Origin: Spongospora subterranea f. sp. subterranea
Taxonomy: Eukaryota; Endomyxa: Phytomyxea; Phytomyxea; Plasmodiophorida
Assembly (NCBI GenBank): GCA_049724395.1
Contig: JAUGWO010000073.1
Span: 1-57,749 of the forward strand
DNA length: 57,749 bases
Direction: 5' to 3'
The position numbers were made by a program, and so were the translations under genes. The notes under the pieces are model-generated. The model had not been told where the DNA came from. It searched no databases and worked only from the letters and a program-made list of their open reading frames with translations. Shown here piece after piece: positions 38,413 to 48,250 of this stretch; the stretch's first letter is position 1; every line of letters begins with the position of its first letter.

Positions 38413-40872
38413 CTACTTTATTGATCCCTCGAGCAAACGATCCTTTTCCTGATTGGCGTTGATGGTTCCCCAGTCGATTTTAACCATGCCTTTCAACGCG
38501 GTGAACTCGGGAAGCGTCTCCTGCTGTTTGAATCGTTCCAGATATCGCTGACGATGCCCCAATACGGTGTCGATATGAGTGGAATATTTCTGGGCCAGTT
38601 CGAGCGCCCTGCGCCAATTGCACAGTCTGAGACTCAGCTCGATCGCCCTATAAACGAGATTATTGCTCAACAGGATTTGTTCGGCTTCCCCGCGTCGTTT
38701 TCGAAACAGAGCTAGTTCGGCGTCTCGTGCAGCTTTTACCGGCAGCGCCTTGATCGCCTGAATATGGTGCAGCTTATCGACGGAATCGATGGCGGCCAGG
38801 CACTGTTCTGCGGTGGCCAATTCTCGACCGTGAATGGCCATTGCCCCCAGACAGGACCAGACGACTCCCTCGTTGACGAACCGGGCTAGAGCGGTGGCTG
38901 CCGCCCATTGCCCTTGGCTCGCGTAGGAGAAGAGCAATGCTGGATACGGCAGGACGTTGACGACAACCAACGCCCCATCTTGTCGTCGCACGATGCACTG
39001 GTTTCCAGTGAATTCGGCCACGTCGGCATTGCGACCGAACCCCTCATCGAAGACCTCGGTAGTGTGTTCCAATAATGTTTTGTCGACAAACACCACATTC
39101 GGGTAATACCAGATCCGAAGCTGGGTGTCGACCATGGCTGCAAGCGCATCCGTATCGCTGTGCCACAACGCTGATTTGGCCAATGTGGCAATCTTGACCG
39201 GTTTCTGCCCGCCGTGGACCATACTCAACCACAGATCGCCGATCGTGTCGATCCAGACGATCTTGCGATCAGACGTCAGCCCTTGCTGGGATAACGCGAT
39301 CCTCACGACCTGTTCTGGACAGGAAATCGGCTTGCCTAACGGGGCGCCGCTCATGATGTCGAGAAAAAGCAACGATTTCGAGCCTTTGCTGCGATCGATC
39401 AGCGCCAGAGTGTCGGACGATATGGCAATATTCATGGATTTGAGGAATTCAGTTTGCAATCCGGGGACCCTGATATTGCATAACTCTCGTCCTTCATACG
39501 AATACACACGCAGGCCAATGACGCCGTTTCCAGCGACGACGAAGAACTTCTCGTTCAGAAGAATGAGGTGCACTGTTCCGCCGTCCTTGATGTCGAATAT
39601 GTTCGGTGTGGAGAACGTCAAGACATTGTAAGAATATAGCTGCTTGGACGTAGCAATTACCCTGCGACATCATATACAGGAAATAATTTGGATGTGCTCG
39701 CCCGAAAAACACGCAAGCACAACTTACAAATGGCCATACCCAATGGCAAATTCGATGACCCGGTTCCCAAAATCCAACGTTTCGAACGCCTTCCCTCCGA
39801 GATCGATAAGGATATTGGTGACGATGATTTGATTCTGGTCGTTGAGAGTCGCTTCCAGCTGCTTCCAGCGGACCATGCGATTGACAACTTGCCCGAAAAG
39901 CACGACGCCATTGACGCAAGCGCCAGCGAGATGTGTACCGTCCAATGTCCAGCTCAAGGACAATATCGACCCGGTCGACGTCGAATCGCGCGAGTACACC
40001 CATCCGGATTGGTCGCATAGCAATAACGTATCCAGAGCGCCAACCGCGAACATTGTCCCGTTTGGCGCCCATCGTACAGATGTGATGGGCGATTCTAAAG
40101 GCTTGGAGACGAATAATGCCTGACCATGAGCATTGAATATGCAATAGCGGCAAAATTCGCCACCGCACACGATGAGGTCGTTGATGGCCGACCAATCAAC
40201 GGTTAAGATCAAACCAGCGTTGGTTCGCCACCGGATCTGTTTCTCGTCGACACGCATGGGCTTGATGACCAGATTATTGCCACTGGCGTAGAGTATCGCC
40301 TGTCCATCCAACCACATTCTCAGCAATTTTCGGCCGAGTTCTGGCAAACTCAGGCGACCTGATTATCTGGGGACCAGGCCGCCGTATATATTGCAGTATC
40401 GCACGACACCAGTTTACATCGTAGATTACCCGATCGGGACCATTGGTAGATCTTTCCGTCTTCGCCCGCTGTGATCACTGTCGAACCGTCCGAACTCCAT
40501 CGAATACAGGTGATAGATCCTTGATGCTGTTTCGGTGCTGTCACCTCGACTTTCCCTGTAGCTATCGACGCGATCAGGAACTGACCGTTTGATTGCGCCA
40601 GCGCCATCATTTGTCCTGACTGAACCTGACCATGGGTTTAGCGCGTCGTTTTGATTTTGCAGAATCAACGACGGGAAAACCTGGCAATGTATGTCGGTCA
40701 CGAACGGATCTAATTTAGATATCACTTCATTGACAAAGGCCCCGTCGATACTCCATCGCAATATCCGACGGTCGTCGGATACCGACAGAAGCTCATTCGA
40801 CGCCGTCCAGTCGGCGCTTACCACCATGTCCTCATGCTTATTGCGTTCGAGCTGCTGCAGTTTCAGCTTCAT
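38413..40872 (-). CDS. IFT80: Intraflagellar transport protein IFT80
   Basis: Exons 40872-40681, 40619-40359, 40299-39728 and 39661-38413 give 757 aa (human 777), all in phase. IFT80 is a core subunit of the IFT-B complex that carries cargo along ciliary microtubules. The N-terminal WD40 propeller starts MKLKLQQLERNKHEDM and includes WTASNELLSVSDDRRILRW, SDGSTVITAGEDGKIYQW, ITSVRWAPNGTMFAVG and LDGTHLAGACVNG. A second propeller begins at FSTPNIFDIKDGGTVHLILL and includes GLTSDRKIVWIDTIGDLW and RIWYYPNVVFVDK. The C-terminal helical repeats include LATAEQCLAAIDSVDKLHHI and NWRRALELAQKYSTHIDTVL, colinear with human IFT80 to its end. Introns are 59-66 nt. No breaks. Confidence 0.96.
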
Positions 40873-41039
40873 TCCGTGTAGTACAAAAAAAATCGGGGCA
40901 CAGGGCCCTTTCGAACAGAATAATCCGAGTGTCGAGCGGCAATGCAGTTCGTGTATTGTGTCGTTGGGTGTGATCACTGTGACCGTCGGGTCGGTAACAC
41001 ACATTTCCCCCACTGGGTTTCTCTGATAAAACACTTAAA

Positions 41040-41429
41040 ACATCGACCGTTAGCCATCGTGTTCTCTATGGACTGGACGCTGGCGTCATATGGATCGCCG
41101 GATTGATGATCGACGAAGGTGAAAACGACGTCATTCCTGCCCTAATCAGACTGGCTCGATCAGCGAGAAACAGGAAATGCTGTGGGAGAGCGTTCAACCG
41201 GCTAACCTGAGTTATGACCATCGTTGGACTATTGCTGAATATACGATGTGCAAGGCCTGAGCTGATAATTTCGTATATCTGGGAGGACGACGCTAAACCG
41301 ATACTCTGTGGAGCCGATTGCTCGAACAATCAATTTACGACAAAATATACAGACTACACTCTTGAAGAGTTTAGACAGCACAAGTGTTTTGGCGAATCAC
41401 ATGAAATAGCACAGTTTCTCGATTATTGA
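41040..41429 (+). CDS. Possible gene fragment, unrecognised
   Basis: An open stretch (about 41040-41207) reads VLYGLDAGVIWIAGLMIDEG and continues to a stop near 41207; a second (about 41210-41429) reads ELIISYIWEDDAKPILCGAD. They could be two exons of one short gene next to IFT80, but no clear start or splice joins them. No family recognised. Confidence 0.25.
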
Positions 41430-41569
41430 TAATTGGCACAGATATCGTGCCCTTGATTATATTCATACGATCAAAGGTTTCACAAATTGGCGGTATGTTC
41501 GACGATTGTTTTGACCACAGCTGGCCCGGAATTCAACCCTTCACTGGATTGGCCGTCTTTCTATTCTCG

Positions 41570-42480
41570 TTTAGTAACTGGTTTTCCTTGTCGGCGACGA
41601 TGTGACCTCAGGTTCGACCGGCAAACGGTCGCCCATAAGTGTGGCGATCCGCTGATACTGTACGATACATTGGAGCCAACGAAAAGAAATAACATCAGAA
41701 AGTGAAAGTTTATTGGGGCGTAAGGCGGCATAGAACCCAGTTTGGTTGATTGGAAAATACTCCCGAAGGGCGCCCCCCCCCCCAGCCGTCACCCCTCCCG
41801 CACGCGACTCGATGCACAACGAAGATTGGAAACCAGGTTCAACTCCTCAGCAACCGTGTGTTCCCATTGATCGTCCAGTTCTTCACACCCTCGCCATTCC
41901 ACTAGCAGTTGCCGGTTACCATTTTTGAGGCGGCTTCCAGAACCGCTTCAATCTCAGATCGGGCACCATCATGGGCAACCTGCAACCGCAACTCTGGGTC
42001 ATCCAAAGGGAAGAATCAGCATAGAACCGCAGACGATAGGCACGAATTTCACTTACTGAATCAGTTACGAAACTTTTGACGCTGAATATGTGGTCAAACA
42101 GCGTTTCAACAATTTGTTGTGGCCCGGTCCACCAAACCTTCGAACCCGTATAAGGTTGCGTGTTCGAAACTACAACAAAATCCCCTCTGCTAAAATTGAA
42201 AAGTCTGTTGTTTTGACGCCTGTTCATTTGATCCCCCTCCTTGAATTTGTTTTAGTTTCAACCTTCTTGAGCAATTGTTAGCATCACCTTCTGTAGCTTT
42301 TTGAAAATCCTGATGCTGCACCGCAACCTAGAAGGGGACTACCATCAGGAACCGTACCCTGATAATTCGGTCAGTTGGTTACTGGGAATCTTGGGCGCAG
42401 TTCATGCCTAAGATTTTGGATCAACGACACTTGGCGGATTTCGATTTGTAGCCGGAATATGCAGGGCGAGTTTAAAACTC
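41570..42480 (-). mobile_element. Ty3/gypsy retrotransposon fossil (3' pol part)
   Basis: Minus-strand remnant with similarity to the C-terminal integrase/chromodomain-side region of Ty3/gypsy elements, strongest at about 41916-42227. It resembles families known from oomycetes and other protists. Its upstream side runs into the minisatellite at 42480. Broken, with several interruptions; no long terminal repeats recognised. Confidence 0.65.
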
Positions 42481-43015
42481 ATGTGTGGTCCAGAAGTTGT
42501 ACAAGCTGGGTAGGAGTGTGTAAAGTGGGTAGAGAGTGTGGTCCAGAGATTGTACAAGCTGGGTAGGGGTGGGTAAAGTGGGTAGAGAGTGTATACAGTG
42601 GGTAGAGAGTGTGGGTCAGAGAGCGTATAAAGTGGGTAGGCGTGTGGGTAAGGTGGGTAGAGATTGTATATAGTGGGTAGATTGTATACAGTGGAGTAAA
42701 GTGGGTAGGCTGTGGTGGGTAGAGAGTATGGTCCAGAGAGCGAGTAAAGTGGGTAGGCTGTGGTGGGTAGAGAGTATGGTCCAGAGAGCGAGTAAAGTGG
42801 GTAGGCTGTGGTGGGTAGAGAGTATGGTCCAGAGAGCGAGTAAAGTGGGTAGGCTGTGGTGGGTAGAGAGTATGGTCCAGAGAGCGAGTAAAGTGGGTAG
42901 GCTGTGGTGGGTAGAGAGTATGGTCCAGAGAGCGAGTAAAGTGGGTAGGCTGTGGTGGGTAGAGAGTATGGTCCAGAGAGCGAGTAAAGTGGGTAGGCTG
43001 TGGTGGGTTGTCAGA
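42480..43015. repeat. 48-bp minisatellite with degenerate flank
   Basis: From about 42700 to 43010 a 48-bp unit (GTGGGTAGGCTGTGGTGGGT, then AGAGAGTATGGTCCAGAGAG, then CGAGTAAA) repeats between six and seven times with almost no variation. The 42480-42700 side is built from the same GTGGGTAGAGAG sub-motifs in a looser array. Because 48 is divisible by three, both strands stay open as repetitive frames; I see no reason to call them genes. The strand is strongly asymmetric: the plus strand is purine-rich. Confidence 0.92.
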
Positions 43016-43412
43016 GCACATCCCCGTATCGCATCGATAAAGATCTGTTCAATAATCATATCACGTAATGGTGGTGATGGATTCAACATATCAAGAACTG
43101 TCGTATACTGTCACAAATGATTCAGCCCATTCGGGGCCTCGACCATGTCTGATCTATCAGGAGATCCAATTTTCGGCGCCAGCCAACGTAGGGCCCTGCG
43201 ACCTCTAACTATATCGCCTCATCCCGGGTTCGTATAGATTGACCATATTGTCTTTCGTAACTTCTATTGCTTTGCGTTGACCATAACGCAATCTACAGCA
43301 AACGGAAGTGCGTTGATTTTTTCAGACAACCGGTTCAATTTTTGTTGAATTCCATTGTACAGGCTCTGATGGAGCCCCTTATTGGACTACAATATTACGG
43401 TCGTATAAACTG

Positions 43413-43792
43413 ATGACCGATCCGCATTATGAAGATGATGCACAATATTCACATCGAATTTCATCGGATGAGTTCGAAGAACCGTTCTCTCGGGAGGTGC
43501 CGGTATATGCATTAAGGTTTTACCTAGAGCAGCCCTCGCCCAACTGGAAAAGTTTCGGATTAAGAGATTTAAGGTACGTCAGCCTTCTTGCCGACTCAAT
43601 TTCTGAATCACGTGTCTCAGCTGTTTCACGAAAAGGGAAAACCCCTCGAAAGAGTACCGAGAAGGAACTGTAACAATGGGGGCTTTCGAGGATCAGGAAC
43701 TTGTTTCGCGAGTTCAGGAAGTAATGGCATCGATTTCGGATATACATGCGACCCTTAAAGTTCTACAGAATCAGAATATATACACCGCTTGA
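43413..43792 (+). CDS. Small two-exon protein, unrecognised
   Basis: Exons 43413-43573 and 43621-43792 with a good GTACGT donor and CTCAG acceptor (47-nt intron) give 110 aa. The N-terminus is acidic (MTDPHYEDDAQYSHRISSDE), the middle has LRFYLEQPSPNWKSFGL, and the C-terminus is a helix with coiled-coil character (VSRVQEVMASISDIHATLK, VLQNQ). The size and C-terminal coil would suit a subunit of a multiprotein complex. No family recognised. It converges on the His-rich gene downstream. Confidence 0.6.
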
Positions 43793-43982
43793 AATCCTTA
43801 AACAACGGAGTGTTATTTCAAGTATTCAGGTTCAGCTTCTGTTCTAGGAAACCATTATGGACCGTTATTGCATTATGAACAAGGCGAATACCTCCATCAT
43901 CGTATATTTCAAGATTATGACTCTAGCGTCGTTCCCCGACAACGACAGTTTCTCTTTTTGGAGGATCTTGAGTTTATTATGC

Positions 43983-45080
43983 TTAACGGGATGAATTGGA
44001 TCCAGGAGAATTGGATGCCACATTAGGAGGGCCGGTTGTCCTATTACCGCTGTTATCGCCAGGCAAATCTGTTCGATCAGGATTAGCTGTTCCAGTCGGC
44101 GTGTCGGTTCGTCGACGATCAACGAGCACATTAGGGAGCTGTGTTGATGGCCGAACATCGTCAGGCACGATCATCGCCGGCCGAGAACCCTGTCTCGGTA
44201 CACGGTTTCGAGACGGAGCCGGCGCAACACGATCCGGCCTTGCGTCGTCCCTGACATCGTCAGGTCCATCTGGCTGTTGCGGGTCGTTGGTCGCATCCGC
44301 CGACCCCAACGATTGCTGAGCGTCGCCCCGCTGATCACCGTTCAGGTCCGTTATCCTTCCCATGGCGCCATCTGACGAGAATTCCAGATTTGCTCCGAGC
44401 AGGAATTCCCCCTCGTGTGTGTCATTGGCGATCACTGTTGCCGATATGGAGGCGTTGGTTCTAACCGAACTGTTTCCATGGCTAATATCTCTCACCGCGT
44501 TTCTTCCCATCTCGGCGCGATTATTGCTGTTCCCATTTTCGTCGATATTGTGATCGTCACCGTGTCGGACGCGATCGACGTCATGATGATGACCACCGAA
44601 TGGATGAAATTCACGGCGGCGGTGGCGACGTTTTCGCGTCGGGTGATGGTGATTCTGATGACGATCGATAACGGGATCGTGGATCACATCGACCGGTTCC
44701 CGATGGATAACCTGTTGGTGATGAACGATGGCCGGCTCGTGAATATGGGTTTCCTCGATATATTGTACCGGGGCCTTATCAATATGGGTCACATGGCGCT
44801 CGTGGCCAGGATTCATCATCACATAATCCCGTTCTCGCGGTACGATATCCAGTTCCATCCTCCCCGATCGCAATGGGTTCTCGTGAATCCGATGCATTTC
44901 GCTGGACGACTGATGGATGGATTGGTAGCCAGGTCGAGACGGATCCGTCATCACGTGCACTTCCTCGTCTTGAAGCACATTGTGAGGTTGATCGACGATA
45001 ACGGCACCGTCAACTCCGATCAGAAACAATATCAATAACGGCAGATGTTTCACTGCCGCCATGGGGTTGCACGGCGCCAT
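43983..45080 (-). CDS. Secreted His-rich protein, family member 1
   Basis: A 365-aa single-exon frame (359 aa from the second ATG at 45062). A signal peptide (VKHLPLLILFLIGVDG, cleavage before AVIVDQ) is followed by a region rich in His, Asp and Val: THIHEPAIVHHQQVIHREP, VDVIHDPVIDRHQNHHHP and GGHHHDVDRVRHGDDH. A basic cluster RKRRHRRR lies between the His blocks. The C-terminal half is Asn/Asp/Pro/Ser-rich and has no evident structure. The His clusters could bind Zn or Cu ions or act as a pH-sensitive matrix, which is inference. It is related to the gene at 52919-53512. Confidence 0.7.
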   Translation of the reverse strand: MAPCNPMAAVKHLPLLILFLIGVDGAVIVDQPHNVLQDEEVHVMTDPSRPGYQSIHQSSSEMHRIHENPLRSGRMELDIVPRERDYVMMNPGHERHVTHIDKAPVQYIEETHIHEPAIVHHQQVIHREPVDVIHDPVIDRHQNHHHPTRKRRHRRREFHPFGGHHHDVDRVRHGDDHNIDENGNSNNRAEMGRNAVRDISHGNSSVRTNASISATVIANDTHEGEFLLGANLEFSSDGAMGRITDLNGDQRGDAQQSLGSADATNDPQQPDGPDDVRDDARPDRVAPAPSRNRVPRQGSRPAMIVPDDVRPSTQLPNVLVDRRRTDTPTGTANPDRTDLPGDNSGNRTTGPPNVASNSPGSNSSR

Positions 45081-45414
45081 GCGCTTTCAACGGAAATATG
45101 GGGATTGGCTGAGGGGTTCCGGTCGAATAGCGTGAATCATTCCTAAACCTAAATGCATTGACCGCAAGTTCGAGGATGCTGAAAACAGGGATACTTTCCA
45201 GGAAAGGTTTATAACTGTCTACCAGACTGTATTTCGGGTGATCCCCCTTCGTGTACTGATGATCCATTTCCATTGCTAACAACACATGGGAGTTTTCTGG
45301 GTTGAGTGGCGAACGAGACGTTCGGTGATGTGATCACAAACACGTGATCGGTTGTCCCTGGAGTTAATCAGGGTGTATTAAGGGGAGCAGGTGTGTCGAC
45401 TGGAACACATCTGG

Positions 45415-46440
45415 CTGATCTATTGAACAAAAAATTTGAAAGTAAGGCAAGTCCCTTCTCGTTGGGAATATACTAATATAGAATTACATGAATATACATT
45501 GAAATTTCAAAAATATAACCAAAATATCAATAATATTTCATAAACATACGGAATTATTACAAGAAGCTTAAAAAACTGAAAACAATAATTTTCACAAATC
45601 CCAAAAAAATTTTTACCATTTGTATAAAAAATAGTACAGTAGACCACTAAATAACTCCACATTGGGGGTCGGACTCATATTGTACTACATATCTACCCCC
45701 ACATGGGCCTATCGACGTGGGGCACATTTCTGGAGTCGGGATGCACTTCTCGGCGCTCCACATGGGTGAAACGCCAGTGGAGTAGTAAATACTTGATTAA
45801 ACTACAAACAGCAAACGAAAACGAGGTAATTTTGATAATTTGAAGGATATTGATAATTTGAAGGATGCGATTGACGCGTTAGAAAAAAACGTTTCAACGA
45901 TTACAAAAATCATGAAACCCAAACGAATATAACGTATATTACAATAAACCCCCACGTAATTTTAAATTTTTTATTAGATTCAAGATAGATTACTAGGACA
46001 GTGTATCTTCATCTTTAACTTCTAACTGCTGAAAAAAGTCAAATAGCCAACTTTTTAATTATTAAAATTCTGGAGAAATGACACAATATAACTTGCGATA
46101 AATCGGAAAGCGGAATAATAATAAATTCGTACCACTCCGACTTCGTGGCAACTCCCACTGTAAATACGTTCGGAAGTGTTGAAGTTAAACTTGCAAATCC
46201 GTTTTGACTCATCAATAGGATATAGTTCTAAAAAACTGAAAACAATAACTATAAAATGTAATTTTCACAAATCTTAAAAGGAATTTACCATTTGAAAATG
46301 AAAAAATACATACTTGATAAAAATATAAACAACTGACGAAAACGACTCTCCTCAACATTTAGAAGTCAAAGATGAAGACACATTGTTCCAGGAATCTATA
46401 TAAAGTATAATCTAATAAAAACCATCGGAGCCCATTACAC
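45415..46440. repeat. AT-rich repeat island
   Basis: Strongly AT-rich with internal repeats. CTAAAAAACTGAAAACAATA with following sequence occurs at 45567 and again at 46228 (direct). TCTTCATCTTTAACTTCTAA near 46008 pairs in inverted orientation with TTAGAAGTCAAAGATGAAGA near 46360, giving arms of about 75 bp (about 45966-46040 and 46350-46425). Around 45438-45520 lies a segment repeated inverted at about 52640-52725. No open frame. Confidence 0.7.
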
Positions 46441-46441
46441 T

Positions 46442-46780
46442 ATGAGTCATGAATGCTCGGCGTATCTAAATACTTTCGACAAGTCGACTCCACGTCTCAA
46501 CTTCTCAAAAAACTGCTGGCGACAGATGGCTATAACGCAACTGAGAAAGCTTGAACACAAAGAAGAATTGCTCTTACCTTGGGACGTTTCGATTCGATGT
46601 TGCGACCTGATTACGGACTGCTGCGATGTGTTGATCGATCCGGAGGCGCTCGCTAATTCGCAAGAGGCAGGCGCTAGTGAAGTTGTGGTTGCAATGATCA
46701 ATCTCGTCGCCTCTATCGATCAACACATCGCAGCAATCCGTAATCAGATCGCAACATCGAATCGAAACGTCCCAAGCCCG
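46442..46780 (+). CDS. Unrecognised gene, first exon
   Basis: From ATG 46442 an open frame reads MSHECSAYLNTFDKS, WRQMAITQLRKLEHKEE, SIRCCDLITDCCDVLID and VVVAMINLVASIDQHI, ending at a GTAAGA donor at 46781. The composition is protein-like, Cys-containing and helical. The following exon was not found because transposon-like sequence on the other strand follows. No family recognised. Confidence 0.4.
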
Positions 46781-46804
46781 GTAAGAGCAATTCTTCTTTG
46801 TGTT

Positions 46805-47430
46805 TCAAGCTTTCTCGGCATCGGCGAGCCTGGCCTTGAGATGATGTATCTCTCCCTCCGACAAGCTTGCCGACGACATCACGAAAATAGGCGACTCTGC
46901 GGACACCCCTTTCGCAAGCACCGTTTCAAACTCCGCAAAATCAGCACGTTGTGTACAGTAAAAGTGGCGGTAAAACGTTTTCAACTCCGTGGAATATGTT
47001 ACCTTTGACACGGCAGCGGCAACAGTCACCAGAATTCTTGCTGTGGCGCTGCCGTGTCCAGGTAACCTCTGTGTCAAAGCTTAGAAAACGGCGCTCCAAG
47101 GTCTCTAATGCGAATGTCGTTAGTGCATCGGCTTATCATTGTCGAAAGTCTATTTACCCTTGACTATTCCAGACCCAACCCTGTTCTGTTTCGAGTGCAA
47201 TGATGATGGATTGCGAGGCAGCTTGCGTCAGCGGCTGCCGCAACCAAAATCTCAGGCTTCAATTGTTCCCATTGACATGCGGTGCACCGACAATGTGCAC
47301 CGGTTTGGAACTGTTCCCTGGGGAGGTAATCCTCACCAACTCGCTCATCTGCGAGTACCGCGGCCGAGTACGCTCTATCCCATAGCAATATGTTTCGCTC
47401 TGTTCTCAATGAAACTGTAGATTTTAACGG
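46805..47430 (-). pseudogene. Mobile-element-like coding remnant with copy of the 893-1057 module
   Basis: Minus-strand frames (47409-47164 and 47077-46805) include the repeated module (YSTELKTF, ADFAEFETVLAKGVS) at 47003-46900. Between about 46997 and 47066 a 20-bp inverted repeat (GTTACC...GACACGGCAGCG and its complement) surrounds a loop of about 30 nt. It looks like part of an unrecognised DNA element. Confidence 0.4.
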
Positions 47431-47559
47431 CGAAACAATTTAGGCCGATGACACGGCGGATGAAAACTATTCAGAGAGAGACAACGGGCAACATCTACGA
47501 AACCTATGTGCCTTTTTTATGTCTCACTATGCACTTCTCCGAGGTAGATTTTTCTGATT

Positions 47560-48250
47560 GAGGTTTCACTCACTTTGAATCTTGTTGCAGCGTCGGAAAT
47601 GGTCCCTATCATCAACTTATCTGACACATCCGGATTTCCATTCTCCCTCCGCCCCATAAAAAGGTTTAAAAAAAATGTCCCAACTTAAGCTCATTTTTCA
47701 TCCGATTTTTTTGCTCTAAGTTGCATAAGCCGCATGCCTGACAACCAGATGTAAGAGTGCCTATTGGATGTTTTTTTTGATTGCGTAATTCATGGCGAAA
47801 GATTCGATTTTTTACTTCAGCCAAGAAGGACATTGAATTTGACAATAGTTCGACAAGTTAACAGCTACATGGGTATTATTGGTAATCGTAGATAGGCATA
47901 TTGGCGTAGAATCCAACAATATTTTTTTGAAAATGTTGCGAGCAAGTTCAAGTGCTGTATGGCAGTGTTAAGAAGGGCCATCCAGGATATACCCATTGGT
48001 GGATGAGACAATCGCCATTATGGGACCGAACTCAGGATCACGCTTCACATGTAATATTGGGTGTGGACCATCGTTGTCAATGAATGATTCTGAGGTCGAA
48101 TTGCGAAAAAGCAGCTGAGCGATGATGAGTGCCGTGCCAATTTTGATTTTCTCAGTGCCAGAAGGAAAGAACCCGGATGTGTCAGATAAGTTGATGATAG
48201 GGACCATCTCCGCCGCTGCACAAGACTCCAAGTCAGTGAAGCCTCAATCA
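47560..48250. repeat. Inverted repeat pair, about 75-80 bp
   Basis: 47563-47638 and about 48165-48245 are inverted copies sharing ATGGTCCCTATCATCAACTT and ATCTGACACATCCGG, roughly 85% identical. One copy lies just outside the left end of the mariner-like element and the other just inside it. The segment TATCTGACACATCC also occurs in the Harbinger arms at the window start. Confidence 0.75.

Noticed and set aside
40600-40690. Frameshift in IFT80
   Set aside because: A 61-nt phase-0 intron (40620-40680) restores the frame and family alignment; no indel needed.
42479-43120. Long open frames on both strands across 42.5-43.1 kb
   Set aside because: They are translations of the 48-bp minisatellite; the unit length divisible by three keeps any stop-free frame open. 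No start context, domain or intron.
44362-45038. Plus-strand frames opposite the His-rich gene
   Set aside because: Met/Ile-rich shadow translation of His/Asp codons; the minus frame has a signal peptide and a paralogue.
45640-46200. 5S rRNA or tRNA in the AT-rich island
   Set aside because: No A-box/B-box pair or 5S internal control region could be found there or elsewhere in the window; a covariance-model scan would be decisive.
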